Of a DNA stretch of 64,000 bases, positions 51,625-61,021 are shown in pieces. The stretch is from the NCBI RefSeq assembly GCF_037055355.1, contig NZ_CP146350.1, forward strand, positions 2,813,001-2,877,000, given 5' to 3'. The stretch's first letter is position 1; the number at the start of each line of letters is the position of its first letter. Both the position numbers and the translations under genes were made by a program. The stretch comes from Streptomyces sp. DG1A-41 (GTDB lineage Bacteria; Actinomycetota; Actinomycetes; Streptomycetales; Streptomycetaceae). Under the pieces are notes generated by a model that had not been told where the DNA came from, ran no database searches, and worked only from the letters and a program-made list of their open reading frames with translations.

Positions 51625-54224
51625 TGTCCACGGACACCCCCACGATCGTGCTCGTCGGCCATGGCATGGTCGGCCAGCGCTTCCTCGAAGCGCTCGCCGA
51701 GCGCGGCCTGACCGCCACGCACCGCGTGGTCGTGCTCTGTGAGGAGCCACGCCCTGCCTACGACCGCGTGCAGCTCACCTCGTACTTCTCGGGCAAGACG
51801 CCCGAGGACCTGTCCATGACGGACATGCGGTTCATCGAGGACCACGGCATCGAACTGCGCGTCGGCGACCCGGCGGAGACGATCGACCGCGAGGCGCGCA
51901 AGGTGACCGCCCGCTCCGGTCTCGTCGTCGACTACGACGTGCTCGTCCTGGCCACCGGCTCGTACCCGTTCGTGCCGCCGGTCCCGGGCAAGGACGCCGA
52001 GGGCTGCTTCGTCTACCGCACGATCGAGGACCTCCTCGCCATCGAGGAGTACGCCAAGAAGGCGACCACGGGTGCCGTGGTCGGCGGTGGTCTGCTCGGC
52101 CTGGAGGCCGCGGGCGCGCTGAAGGGTCTCGGACTCACCTCCCACATCGTGGAGTTCGCACCCCGTCTGATGCCCGTCCAGGTCGACGAGGGCGGCGGCG
52201 CCGCCCTGCTGCGCACCATCGAGGAGATGGGCCTGAGCGTCCACACGGGCGTCGGCACGCAGGAGATCATCGTCGGCGAAGACGGCGCCGTGACCGGCAT
52301 GAAGCTGTCCGACGGCTCCGAACTGGCCACCGACATGGTGGTGTTCTCCGCCGGTGTCCGCCCCCGCGACCAGCTGGCCCGCGACTGCGGCCTGACGGTC
52401 GGCGAGCGCGGCGGCATCAGCGTCGACGAGCAGTGCCGCACGGTGAACGACCCGCACGTGTTCGCGATCGGCGAGTGCGCGCTGGCCGCCGACGGCCGGG
52501 TGTACGGCCTGGTGGCCCCCGGTTACGAGCAGGCCGAGACGGCCGCCGCGACCATCGCCGCCGACGAGGAGGCCGCCTTCACCGGCGCCGACCTGTCCAC
52601 CAAGCTGAAGCTGCTCGGCGTGGACGTCGCGTCCTTCGGCGACGCGCACGGCACCGCCGAGGACTGCCTGGACGTCGTCTACTCCGACTCCCGCGCGGGC
52701 CTGTACAAGAAGCTGGTCATCGGCCGCGACGGCACGCTGCTCGGCGGCATCCTGGTCGGTGACGCGGAGGCGTACGGCACGCTGCGCGCGCTGACGGGCT
52801 CGGTCCCGCCGGTGGCGCCGGAGTCCCTGGTGCTCCCCGCCGGAGCCGGCTCGGGAGCCCAGCTCGGCCCGTCCGCGCTGCCGGACGACGCCATCATCTG
52901 CTCCTGCCACAACGTCTCCAAGGGCACGATCCGCGGCGCGGTTACCGAGCACCAGTGCACGACCGTGCCCGAGGTGAAGAAGTGCACCAAGGCCGGCACC
53001 GGCTGCGGCTCCTGCGTCAAGGTCCTCGGCCAGCTCGTCAACGCCGAGCTGGAGGCCGGCGGCATCGAGGTCGACAAGGGCCTGTGCGGCTGCTTCTCGC
53101 AGACCCGCGAGGAGCTGTACGAGATCGTCCTCGCCCTGCGCATCAACAGCTACCAGGACCTGCTCGACCGCCACGGCCGCGAGGAGGCCAGGGGCGGTGA
53201 CGGCTGCGAGATCTGCAAGCCGGCGGTCGCCTCGATCATCGCCTCCCTCGCCCCGGCGATCGGCGCGAGCGGCTACGTCCTGGACGGTGAGCAGGCCGCC
53301 CTCCAGGACACCAACGACCACTTCCTGGCCAACCTCCAGAAGAACGGCTCGTACTCGGTCGTCCCGCGCATCCCCGGCGGTGAGATCGCCCCGGAGAAGC
53401 TGATCGTGATCGGCGAGATCGCCCGCGACTTCGGCCTCTACACGAAGATCACCGGTGGCCAGCGGATCGACATGTTCGGCGCCCGCGTCGAGCAACTGCC
53501 GCTGATCTGGGCCCGACTGGTCGACGCCGGCTTCGAGTCCGGCCACGCCTACGGCAAGTCGCTGCGCACGGTGAAGTCCTGCGTCGGCCAGACCTGGTGC
53601 CGCTACGGCGTCCAGGACTCCGTCCGCATGGCGATCGACCTGGAGCTGCGCTACCGGGGGCTCAGGTCGCCCCACAAGCTGAAGTCGGCCGTCTCCGGCT
53701 GCCAGCGCGAGTGCGCCGAGGCCCAGTCGAAGGACTTCGGCGTGATCGCCACCGCCAACGGCTGGAACCTGTACGTCGGCGGCAACGGCGGCGCCACCCC
53801 GCGCCACGCGGACCTGCTCGCGCAGGACCTGTCGGACGCCGAACTGGTCCGGCTGATCGACCGGTTCCTGATGTTCTACATCCGTACGGCCGACCGCCTG
53901 GAGCGCACCTCGACCTGGCTGGAGCGGATCCCGGGGGGCCTGGAGCACGTACGGGACGTCGTCGTCCACGACTCGCTCGGCATCTGCGACGAGCTGGAGA
54001 AGCTGATGCAGGCGCACGTCGCGCACTACCGCGACGAATGGGCGGAGACCATCAACGACCCCGAGAAGCTGGCCCGGTTCGTGTCCTTCGTGAACGCGCC
54101 GGACACCCCGGACCCGGTCGTCGCCTTCGTGCCCGAGCGTGACCAGATGAAGCCCGACCTGCCGCTGCTGTCCATCGGCATGCGACCCGCCGAAGACGTA
54201 CTGGAAGGAAGCGCCCAGCGATGA
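51624..54224 (+). CDS. nirB: NAD(P)H nitrite reductase, large subunit
   Basis: This 866-residue enzyme reduces nitrite to ammonium. Domain order: FAD/NAD(P) domains (VGHGMVGQRFLEAL, VVGGGLLGLEAAGAL), two BFD-type [2Fe-2S] regions (CSCHNVSKGTIRGAV with GTGCGSCVKV; GCGCFSQTREEL-like CGCFSQTREE with CEICKPAVAS), then the siroheme/[4Fe-4S] module with CVGQTWCRYG and SGCQRECAEAQSKDFG, the Cys pairs binding the siroheme-linked cluster. The ATG shares a base with the preceding TGA. NirD overlaps the end. Confidence 0.96.
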   Translation: MSTDTPTIVLVGHGMVGQRFLEALAERGLTATHRVVVLCEEPRPAYDRVQLTSYFSGKTPEDLSMTDMRFIEDHGIELRVGDPAETIDREARKVTARSGLVVDYDVLVLATGSYPFVPPVPGKDAEGCFVYRTIEDLLAIEEYAKKATTGAVVGGGLLGLEAAGALKGLGLTSHIVEFAPRLMPVQVDEGGGAALLRTIEEMGLSVHTGVGTQEIIVGEDGAVTGMKLSDGSELATDMVVFSAGVRPRDQLARDCGLTVGERGGISVDEQCRTVNDPHVFAIGECALAADGRVYGLVAPGYEQAETAAATIAADEEAAFTGADLSTKLKLLGVDVASFGDAHGTAEDCLDVVYSDSRAGLYKKLVIGRDGTLLGGILVGDAEAYGTLRALTGSVPPVAPESLVLPAGAGSGAQLGPSALPDDAIICSCHNVSKGTIRGAVTEHQCTTVPEVKKCTKAGTGCGSCVKVLGQLVNAELEAGGIEVDKGLCGCFSQTREELYEIVLALRINSYQDLLDRHGREEARGGDGCEICKPAVASIIASLAPAIGASGYVLDGEQAALQDTNDHFLANLQKNGSYSVVPRIPGGEIAPEKLIVIGEIARDFGLYTKITGGQRIDMFGARVEQLPLIWARLVDAGFESGHAYGKSLRTVKSCVGQTWCRYGVQDSVRMAIDLELRYRGLRSPHKLKSAVSGCQRECAEAQSKDFGVIATANGWNLYVGGNGGATPRHADLLAQDLSDAELVRLIDRFLMFYIRTADRLERTSTWLERIPGGLEHVRDVVVHDSLGICDELEKLMQAHVAHYRDEWAETINDPEKLARFVSFVNAPDTPDPVVAFVPERDQMKPDLPLLSIGMRPAEDVLEGSAQR

Positions 54225-54571
54225 CCCTGGCACCTGAGACCACCGACCTGAAGGTCCAGCTCGCACTGGACGGCGACTGGTTCACGGTCTGCGACCTGAG
54301 CGCGCTCCTCCCGGGCCGCGGGGTGGCGGCACTGCTGCCGGACGGCCGCCAGGCGGCGATCTTCCGGGACCGCTCCGGCGAGCTGTACGCCATCGACAAC
54401 CGCGACCCGTTCACCGGCGCCGCCGTCCTCTCCCGCGGCCTGACCGGCACCCACCAGGGCCGCCCGTTCGTCGCCTCCCCGCTCCTGAAGCAGCGCTTCG
54501 ACCTGGCGTCCGGGCAGTGCCTGGACGACGAGGCGGTACAGGTGACGACGTACAAGGTGCGCACCGCGTAG
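54221..54571 (+). CDS. nirD: Nitrite reductase small subunit NirD
   Basis: A 116-residue Rieske-fold protein: LDGDWFTVCDLSALLPGRGV and YAIDNRDPFTGAAVLSRGLT. The Cys/His ligand pairs of true Rieske proteins are missing, as is normal for NirD, so it is a structural subunit. Its ATG overlaps the nirB stop (ATGA). A strong hairpin follows 20 bp later and closes the operon. Confidence 0.95.
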   Translation: MTLAPETTDLKVQLALDGDWFTVCDLSALLPGRGVAALLPDGRQAAIFRDRSGELYAIDNRDPFTGAAVLSRGLTGTHQGRPFVASPLLKQRFDLASGQCLDDEAVQVTTYKVRTA

Positions 54572-54591
54572 GAACGCGAACGCACCGGCTC

Positions 54592-54625
54592 GGAACACCC
54601 CTCCCCGGAGGGGTGTTCCCGTTTG
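54592..54625 (+). terminator. Intrinsic terminator of the nirBD operon
   Basis: Thirteen-base arms (GGAACACCCCTCC and its complement) form a near-continuous palindrome followed by CGTTT. Located 20 bp after the nirD stop. Confidence 0.85.
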
Positions 54626-54644
54626 GGCCTGGCAGGCTGGGGGC

Positions 54645-55485
54645 ATGGTTGCGCAGCCGAACGACAGGCCCGGCCTCTCCCGGCTCGGCCCCCCGATCGA
54701 CGCCCGCCCGCTGTTCGAGCCGGAACTCGAAGCATTGCTCGGCCTGTTGCGGGGTCTGACGCCCGGTCAGTGGAACGCGACGGCCGTGCCGGGCTGGACC
54801 GTGCACGACGTCGCCGCTCACGTCCTCGGCGACTACTCGGCCCGCCTCGGCCGCCGCGAGTTAGGCGCCTTCGCGCCGGGCGAGACCCTGGAGGCGTTCA
54901 TCCACCGCGCCAACCAGGAGTGGGTCGACCGCCACCGGGACACGGCCCCGGACTCGCTCGTCGACGCGCTGGACGAGGCCGGCACCGAACTGGCCCGCCG
55001 CTTCGCGCACGCCGACCTGGACGCGCCGTCCCTGGGCGTGTCCTGGGCCGGGGTGGACCCGGCGCCGATGTGGCTGGACTGCGCCCGGGAGTTCACCGAG
55101 TACTGGACGCACCGGCAGCAGATCCGGCACGTGGCCGGGCTGGGCACCGACCCCGAGCCGCGCGCCCTGTCCATGGTCCTGGACACCTTCATGCGGGCCC
55201 TGCCCCACACGCTGCGCGACACCGCCGCGCCGGCCGGCACGCGCGTGGAGCTGACGGTCACCGGCCCGGGCGGAGGCACCTGGACCGTGACCGCCGGGCC
55301 GGAGGGCTGGTCCCTGGCGGAGGACTCCGACGGCCTGCGCGGCCAACGTGGAGCTGGACACGGAGACCGCCTGGCGGCTGTGCACACGGGGTGTCCAGCC
55401 GGCCGAGGCCCTCGCGAGGGCCCAGGTCGAGGGGGACCGGCGGCTCTCCGAGGCGGCGTGCCGGATCGTGTCGATCGTCTACTGA
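54645..55485 (+). pseudogene. Mycothiol-dependent maleylpyruvate isomerase-family protein with one frameshift
   Basis: The first ~230 codons encode a DinB/MDMPI-type fold: LLRGLTPGQWNATAVPGWTV, HDVAAHVLGDYSARLG with metal-site His, and EFTEYWTHRQQIRHVAGLG. Near 55331-55345 the frame breaks. In another frame the conserved C-terminal domain continues as ANVELDTETAWRLCTRGVQP to RIVSIVY and a stop at 55485. With one corrected indel it is a normal ~280-residue family member. Proteins of this family use mycothiol or bind metal; the substrate is unknown. Confidence 0.82.
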
Positions 55486-55602
55486 TCAACTGCCGCACCC
55501 GGCTGTCGAGTTGCTGTCGAATTCACCGACTCGACTGCCGTGCCGGGGGTCCTTCGCGTTTCATGAGTCACATCCCCACCTTCCTTCCACGGAGGCCCGA
55601 CC

Positions 55603-56541
55603 ATGACTCGGAACCACCCCCAGCCGTCCCGTCGGACGTTGCTCGGCGGGGCCGTCGCCGCGCTCGCGGTGGCCGCCGGCACCGGCACGGCGCAGGCCGC
55701 TCCCGGGACCCGCTGGCCCACCGAGTTCCCGCTGCCCGACGGCTGGCTCCCCGAGGGGATCACCATAGGAAGCAGGCCGTACGCGTACATGGGCTCGCGC
55801 GCGAACGGCGCGATCTACCGCACCGACCTGCGCACCGGCAAGGGCGGTGTCCTGCACGAAGGCGCCGCCGGTCTGGCGTCCATCGGCCTGAAGCTGGACC
55901 GTGACGGCCTGCTGTATGTGGCCGGCGGCGCCTCAGGCACCGCGAAGATCGTCGACTCACGCACCGGCGAGCTGCTCACCACCTGTCAACTCACCCGGGA
56001 CGCCGCCCCGTTCATCAACGACGTCGTCCTGCACGAGGACCGCGCCTGGTTCACCGACTCCCGTGCCGCGGTCCTCCACGGCGTCCCGCGCGGCCGGCGG
56101 GGCGAGGTCCGCGCCCTCCCGCTCACCGGCGAGTGGGTGCAGGCGCCCGCCGGGACCAACAGCGCCAACGGCCTGGTCCCCACCCCCGACGGCCGCGGCC
56201 TGATCGTCGTCAACGCGGGTCAGCTGTACACCGTGGACCTCAGGACCGGCCGCGCCGCCAAGGTCACGCTGAAGGGCGCGACGGACGTGGCAGGCGGCGA
56301 CGGCCTGGTCCGCCTCGGCCGCACCCTGTACGTCGTCCAGAACCGCCTCAACAAGATCACCGTCTGGGACCTCGACCGGAAGGCCACCACCGCCACCCTG
56401 ACCAGGACGATCACCGACCCCCGCTTCGACGTCCCCACCACCGCCGCCCGCTACGGCGACCGCCTCTACCTGGTCAACGCCCGCTTCACCAGCCCGCAGA
56501 CGCCGGAGACGACGTTCAACGCGGTGGCCGTTTCCCTGTAG
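55603..56541 (+). CDS. Tat-exported beta-propeller (SMP-30/gluconolactonase-like) protein
   Basis: The 312-residue protein has a twin-arginine signal (SRRTLLGGAVAALAVAAGTG, cleavage near AQA) and a six-bladed propeller pattern: YAYMGSRANGAIYRTDLRTG, KLDRDGLLYVAGGASGTAKI, FINDVVLHEDRAWFTDSRAA, GLVPTPDGRGLIVVNAGQLY. This resembles secreted SMP-30-like and superoxide-dismutase-associated propeller proteins of Streptomyces. The enzymatic role is unknown. Two hairpins follow. Confidence 0.85.
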   Translation: MTRNHPQPSRRTLLGGAVAALAVAAGTGTAQAAPGTRWPTEFPLPDGWLPEGITIGSRPYAYMGSRANGAIYRTDLRTGKGGVLHEGAAGLASIGLKLDRDGLLYVAGGASGTAKIVDSRTGELLTTCQLTRDAAPFINDVVLHEDRAWFTDSRAAVLHGVPRGRRGEVRALPLTGEWVQAPAGTNSANGLVPTPDGRGLIVVNAGQLYTVDLRTGRAAKVTLKGATDVAGGDGLVRLGRTLYVVQNRLNKITVWDLDRKATTATLTRTITDPRFDVPTTAARYGDRLYLVNARFTSPQTPETTFNAVAVSL

Positions 56542-56572
56542 GCGTCCTACGGCTCAGCCCCCGCTCCGGACG

Positions 56573-56606
56573 GCGCCCGCCCCCAGCCTGGGGACGGGCG
56601 CTCTTG
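56573..56606 (+). terminator. Terminator after the propeller gene
   Basis: Arms GCGCCCG/CGGGCGC are extended by CCCC/GGGG around a six-base loop and followed by TCTTGT, 32 bp after the stop. Confidence 0.78.
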
Positions 56607-56622
56607 TGATCCACAGGTCGGA

Positions 56623-56656
56623 CCGCAGCCCTCTGGTGGGGAGCAGAGGGCTGCGG
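56623..56656 (-). terminator. Terminator between convergent genes
   Basis: Perfect 12-base arms CCGCAGCCCTCT/AGAGGGCTGCGG enclose a ten-base loop, ten bases beyond the stop of the minus-strand binding-protein gene. It can serve both directions. Confidence 0.82.
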
Positions 56657-56666
56657 CAACAGGCCG

Positions 56667-57806
56667 TCAGCCCTGCTTACCGTCCTGGGTGACGGGGTAC
56701 AGGCCGAGCACGCCCTTCGGGTCGGAGGGGTTCACGCCCTTGACGTCGCCGACATAGAGGTTGATGCGGGCCTTGTAGCGGTCGAGGGCGGTGCGGTCGC
56801 TCATGAACTCGCCGAGACCGAGCGGGTTCATGTTCGCGTAGTCGAAGATGCCCTTGCGGCCCGCCGGCGCGGCGACGTCGGTGCGGGCGCTCCAGGTGCC
56901 GATGGAATCGCGCTGGGCTTCCTTGGACAGCAGCCAGCTCAGGTAGAGCTTGGCGGCGGCCTTGTGCGGGGCATCCTTGAGCATGGCACCGGTCTGCGGC
57001 CAGGAGACCCACGGCGACTTCTTCGGCAGGGTGGTCTCAGCGAGGCCCGAGACGCCTCCGCTCGTGCCGAAGCTCGCCACGTAGTCACCGGAACCGACCA
57101 GGTCGGCGGAGTCCTGGGTGCCGCGGACGAACTTCGGGTTCTGGGCGAGCAGCTTCTTCAGGTAGTCGAAGCCGTACTTGTCGGTGAGCTGTTTGAAGTA
57201 GTAGAGGACGGCGTCGTCGTCGTTCGGGTAGGTGAAGACGAGCTTGTTCTTGAACTCGGGCTTGAGGAAGTCCTCGGCCTCGACGGGCGCGTCGTCGCCG
57301 AGCCTGGTGGCCGTGACGTTGGAGAAGGCGAAGAAGAACAGGCCGGTGTAGTAGCCGTCCTTGTCCTTGATCTGGTCGAAGACCTTGTCCCAGCCGACCG
57401 GCTTGTACTTCTGGAGCACCCCTTCCTTCTTCCAGCGCGGGAAGTCGTCGACGGTCTGGAGGTGGACGACGTCGGCGACCACGTGGTGCTCGGCGATCTG
57501 GTTGTCGACGCGGGCGTCGTGGTTCTTGCTGAAGTCGACGACGATGTCGACCTTCATCTTGGGGAACTTCTTGACGAACGCGTCCTTGAGGTAGTCCGCC
57601 TGGCCCGGCTTGTCACCGCCGGCGTAGACGACCAGACGGCCGCCCTCGGCCACGGCTTCCTTGTACAGCTTTTGCAGCTGGTCTTCTCCGCTCGTGTGCC
57701 GGGGGGCGGACTTCGGGGAAGGGGTGGCGGCGGCGATGGTGGCACCGCTCGCAGCCAGGACGCCCAGGGCGGCGGCGACGGCCCATGCCTTGCGGGGGGA
57801 GTTCAC
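56667..57806 (-). CDS. Orphan iron-type ABC transporter substrate-binding protein
   Basis: The 379-residue exported protein has a Sec-type signal (AWAVAAALGVLAASGATIAA) and a type 2 periplasmic-binding fold like Fe3+/thiamine/putrescine receptors (RLVVYAGGDKPGQADYLKDA, HHVVADVVHLQTVDDFPRWK, LYLSWLLSKEAQRDSIGTWS). No lipobox Cys is visible and no permease or ATPase is adjacent, so it must use a remote transporter or act as a sensor. The GTG at 57806 follows AAGGAACCGAGT and gives the proper signal start; upstream in-frame codons are unlikely. Confidence 0.83.
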   Translation of the reverse strand: MNSPRKAWAVAAALGVLAASGATIAAATPSPKSAPRHTSGEDQLQKLYKEAVAEGGRLVVYAGGDKPGQADYLKDAFVKKFPKMKVDIVVDFSKNHDARVDNQIAEHHVVADVVHLQTVDDFPRWKKEGVLQKYKPVGWDKVFDQIKDKDGYYTGLFFFAFSNVTATRLGDDAPVEAEDFLKPEFKNKLVFTYPNDDDAVLYYFKQLTDKYGFDYLKKLLAQNPKFVRGTQDSADLVGSGDYVASFGTSGGVSGLAETTLPKKSPWVSWPQTGAMLKDAPHKAAAKLYLSWLLSKEAQRDSIGTWSARTDVAAPAGRKGIFDYANMNPLGLGEFMSDRTALDRYKARINLYVGDVKGVNPSDPKGVLGLYPVTQDGKQG

Positions 57807-57925
57807 ACTCGGTTCCTTCGTGGTGGGGACAAGAAGGGATGCTTGATAGTTCAAGCATCTGGTTTCACCTTAGGACCGGTATTGCAAATTTGCAAGATAT
57901 TGCGCTGGGCTGCCTCTGGAGGAGG

Positions 57926-58492
57926 TCAGCGGCGCCAGGGGAGGTCGGCGGGGAAGGCCGGGCGGTCCGGGCCCGTGAGGCCGGAGAGGATGATCTCGCA
58001 CGCTTCACCGAAGGCGCGCGCCTGTTCAGGCGTCAGCCGGTCGAAGACGGCGGCCCGTACGGTGGCGATGTGACCGGGGGCGGCCTGCTGGAGGGCGGTC
58101 AGCCCTTCGTCCGTCAGCACGGCGAATTGGGCCCGTCCGTCCCCCGGCGCGTCCTCGCGGCGCACCCAGCCGCGCTCCCCCATGCGGCTGACGGTGTAGG
58201 AGAGCCGTGTCCGGGCGATCTTCAGCTGTTCGGCGAGGTCTGTCATGCGCAGCCGTCGCTCGGGGGCCTCCGAGAGGAACACCATCACGGAGTAGTACAG
58301 GTGGCTGAGGTCGGCCTCGTGTCGCAGTTGCTGGTCGAGAGCGTCCTCCAGCACCAGGCTGAGGTCGCGGTAGGCGCGCCAGGCGCGCTGCTCCTCGGGG
58401 AGAGCCAACGGGGTTCCATGGATCGCACTGTAGAGAGTTCCCTCGAGGTTCGTCTCTCCGAGGCTGCGGTGAAGCTCAGGCGCGCACGCCAC
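57926..58492 (-). CDS. MarR-family transcriptional regulator
   Basis: This winged-helix protein of up to 188 residues has MVFLSEAPERRLRMTDLAEQ, LKIARTRLSYTVSRMGERGW (recognition helix) and VRREDAPGDGRAQFAVLTDE (wing), the usual MarR core. It precedes the orphan binding-protein gene on the same strand and may regulate it. The start is uncertain: the first possible GTG is used, but a start about 30 codons downstream (before LALPEEQRAW) is also possible. Confidence 0.85.
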   Translation of the reverse strand: MACAPELHRSLGETNLEGTLYSAIHGTPLALPEEQRAWRAYRDLSLVLEDALDQQLRHEADLSHLYYSVMVFLSEAPERRLRMTDLAEQLKIARTRLSYTVSRMGERGWVRREDAPGDGRAQFAVLTDEGLTALQQAAPGHIATVRAAVFDRLTPEQARAFGEACEIILSGLTGPDRPAFPADLPWRR

Positions 58493-58540
58493 CGTGGCAG
58501 GTGCGGGGAGGAGGGCCTGGCCATCGGACCCGGGCCCCTG

Positions 58541-61021
58541 TCAGCCAACCGGGCTCGACCGCTGGTCGTCCGGGAGGGGCCGGGTGTCGAGGTAGAACCA
58601 CTCGGCGTCGGCGGTGGGCCAGGGGGAGGGTTCCCTCACTGGTTCGCCCCACGGTTCCTCGGCCGTGGCCGTGACAGGCCGTTTGGGCAGGGGTGCTTGG
58701 GCCTCTCCCGCGGGCGCCGCGGCCCGGTCGCCGGACGGCTTCGGCTCCCCCGGCATCAACAGCTCGACCCGCAGCCCCAGTCCCCGCTGCTGAGCGGTGA
58801 ACTCCTCGACCTGGTTGCGGCAGGCGTGGTCCAGGTGGGTCACGCCGGTCAGGTCGAGCCGGATCCTCTGCTTCCCGGACGCGGCGGCGGCCTCCAGCGC
58901 CTCGATCACAATCGGCAGCCGCAGGAACGTCGCGTTGCCGGCCATGACGACCTTCGCCGTGTCGTCCTCGACGTGCTGGCGGATCGCGGTCCGGGACATG
59001 CGCAGCGCGGCCAGCACGATGCCGGCGGCGAGGCCGATCAGCACGCCCTCCAGCAGCGCGGTCACCACGATGACCAGCGTGGTCAGCGTCATCACCGCGA
59101 ACTCGCCCTTGTCCTGCCGCCACATCTTCGGGAACTCGGCGGGGCCGAACAGCTTCCAGCCGCTGTGCACGAGGACACCGGCGAGCACCGAGATCGGGAT
59201 CAGCGCGAGCACCTGCGGCAGCAGCAGTGCGAAGGCGAGCAGCCACAGGCCGTGCAGGGTCCGGGAGAGCCGGGTCTTGGCCCCGGCCTGGACGTTGGCC
59301 GAACTGCGGGCCACGACCGCGGTGATCGGGAGCGCGCCGAGGAGGCCCGCGACGGTGTTCCCGGCGCCCTGGGCGATCAGCTCGGTGTTGTAGCGGGTGC
59401 GCGGGCCGCTGTGCATACGGTCCACGGCGGCGGCCGTGAACAAGCTCTCGGCGGACGCGATGACCGTGAAGGTGAGGATGGCGGTGATGACCGCCCCGTC
59501 CGCGAGCCCGGCGAACTGCTCCGGCCCGGGCACCGCCACGGACGCGAGCAGATTGCCCACCTGGAGCGTCTTCACGTCCACGCCGGGCAGCACGGCGACC
59601 ACGATGCCGATGCCCACGGCGACCAGTGCGGCCGGGATCTTCCCGGCCTTGCCCGGCACCTTCTTCCACACGAAGCTGAGCACGATCGTGACGACACCGA
59701 GCAGGGTGGCGATCATCGCCTGCCGGTCGGTCAGGATCCCGGCCAGCAGTCCGGGGATGCCGGCCATGTTCTCGATCGCCGTGCCGGGGGCCTTGGCGTC
59801 GGCCATCGGATAGGCCTGGCTGAACATCAGCGGCACGCCGATGCCGGCCAGCATGCCCTGGACGACGGCGACCGAGATGGCCTGGAACATCCGGCCGAGC
59901 CGCACCAGTCCCAGGATGATCTGGAGGAGCCCGGCGAACAGCACGATCACGCCGAGCATGGCCACGCCGACCTCGGCCACGGTCTCCGCGACGAGTGCGG
60001 CGAGGCCGGCGGCCGGCCCGCTGACCTGGAGCGTACTGCCGCGTGCCGCGCCTACGACCAGACCGCCGATCACCCCGGAGATGATTCCGAGCTCGGCCGG
60101 CACACCGGAGGCGACGGCGACACCGATGCACAGCGGCAGGGCGACGAGGAAGACGACGAGCGAGGCGGTGATGTCGGTGACGAGGTCTGCCTTGGCCGCG
60201 GCGCCCTGCACACGACCGGCCACACTGCGAACGAGCCCGCCCAGCACACCGCCCACGGCACCTCCGGCCGAGCCGCCCACCGGTCCACCGGACGATCCAC
60301 CCGACCGCCGCCCCGCAGCGCCCCCGGCCAGGCCGCCACCCGACCAGCGGCCCGTCACACCGCCCCCCGATCCACCCGACAGCCGACTCACGCCCCCCGC
60401 CGGGCCCCCGCCCCGGCCACCCGACCGACCGCCCGTCAAACCGCCCCCTGGTCCGCCCGACCGTCGACCCGCAGCGCCTCCCGCCGGGTCTCCCGCCAGG
60501 CCGCCGCCCGGGCCACCCGACCGGCCGCCCAGGAAACCGCCCGCCGGTCGGCCCGGCCCCCAGCCCCCGTCACCTCCCGCCGAACCACCCACCGGCCCTC
60601 CGGCCTGCCAGTCCCCCGAGCCCCGCGCGGAGTCGCCGACCCCCCACTCCGCTGCGTCCTCCGAGGAGCCGCCTGTCCGCCAGTCCGACGCACCCCCGTC
60701 ACAACCAGCCGACCCCCAACCCGCCGCGCCCTCGCCGCGACCGCCCGCACCCCACTCCCCCGAGCCCCGTGCGGAGCCACTCGACTCCCAGCTCCCCGAG
60801 CCCTCCGTGGAACCGTCGGCACCCCAGTTCCCCGAACCCCCTGCGGAGCCACCCGCACCCCAGTCCCCCGAGCCCTCGAAGGAACCGCCGGATCCCCAAT
60901 CCGCAGCGCCACCCGCCGAACCAGCCGCCCCCCGGTCCGCCGCGTCTCCCGCCGGACCTGCCGCCCGGCCGCCCGGCGCGGAGCCACCCCGTGCCCGCCC
61001 CCGCGCATGCGCCCCGCTCAC
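58541..61021 (-). CDS. SulP-family anion transporter with a Trp-periodic Gly-rich N-terminal extension
   Basis: Residues from about 270 onward form a SulP transporter (ITASLVVFLVALPLCIGVAV, GLVVGAARGSTLQVSGPAAG, ~12 helices) with a C-terminal STAS domain (RIRLDLTGVTHLDHACRNQV). The GTG overlaps the stop of the carbonic anhydrase gene (GTGA), so the long N-terminal extension is part of the frame. That extension is low in complexity and includes nine Trp, the first eight spacings being exactly 12 residues (e.g. WGAGGSAGGSGN). Ordinary SulP proteins lack it. With a beta-carbonic anhydrase beside it, bicarbonate uptake is the likely function; sulfate is the alternative. Confidence 0.85.
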   Translation of the reverse strand: MSGAHARGRARGGSAPGGRAAGPAGDAADRGAAGSAGGAADWGSGGSFEGSGDWGAGGSAGGSGNWGADGSTEGSGSWESSGSARGSGEWGAGGRGEGAAGWGSAGCDGGASDWRTGGSSEDAAEWGVGDSARGSGDWQAGGPVGGSAGGDGGWGPGRPAGGFLGGRSGGPGGGLAGDPAGGAAGRRSGGPGGGLTGGRSGGRGGGPAGGVSRLSGGSGGGVTGRWSGGGLAGGAAGRRSGGSSGGPVGGSAGGAVGGVLGGLVRSVAGRVQGAAAKADLVTDITASLVVFLVALPLCIGVAVASGVPAELGIISGVIGGLVVGAARGSTLQVSGPAAGLAALVAETVAEVGVAMLGVIVLFAGLLQIILGLVRLGRMFQAISVAVVQGMLAGIGVPLMFSQAYPMADAKAPGTAIENMAGIPGLLAGILTDRQAMIATLLGVVTIVLSFVWKKVPGKAGKIPAALVAVGIGIVVAVLPGVDVKTLQVGNLLASVAVPGPEQFAGLADGAVITAILTFTVIASAESLFTAAAVDRMHSGPRTRYNTELIAQGAGNTVAGLLGALPITAVVARSSANVQAGAKTRLSRTLHGLWLLAFALLLPQVLALIPISVLAGVLVHSGWKLFGPAEFPKMWRQDKGEFAVMTLTTLVIVVTALLEGVLIGLAAGIVLAALRMSRTAIRQHVEDDTAKVVMAGNATFLRLPIVIEALEAAAASGKQRIRLDLTGVTHLDHACRNQVEEFTAQQRGLGLRVELLMPGEPKPSGDRAAAPAGEAQAPLPKRPVTATAEEPWGEPVREPSPWPTADAEWFYLDTRPLPDDQRSSPVG

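Noticed and set aside
60100..60960. A CRISPR-like array in the repeated region
   Set aside because: The periodicity is 36 bp without spacers, in frame with a coding region, and repeats vary at codon level.
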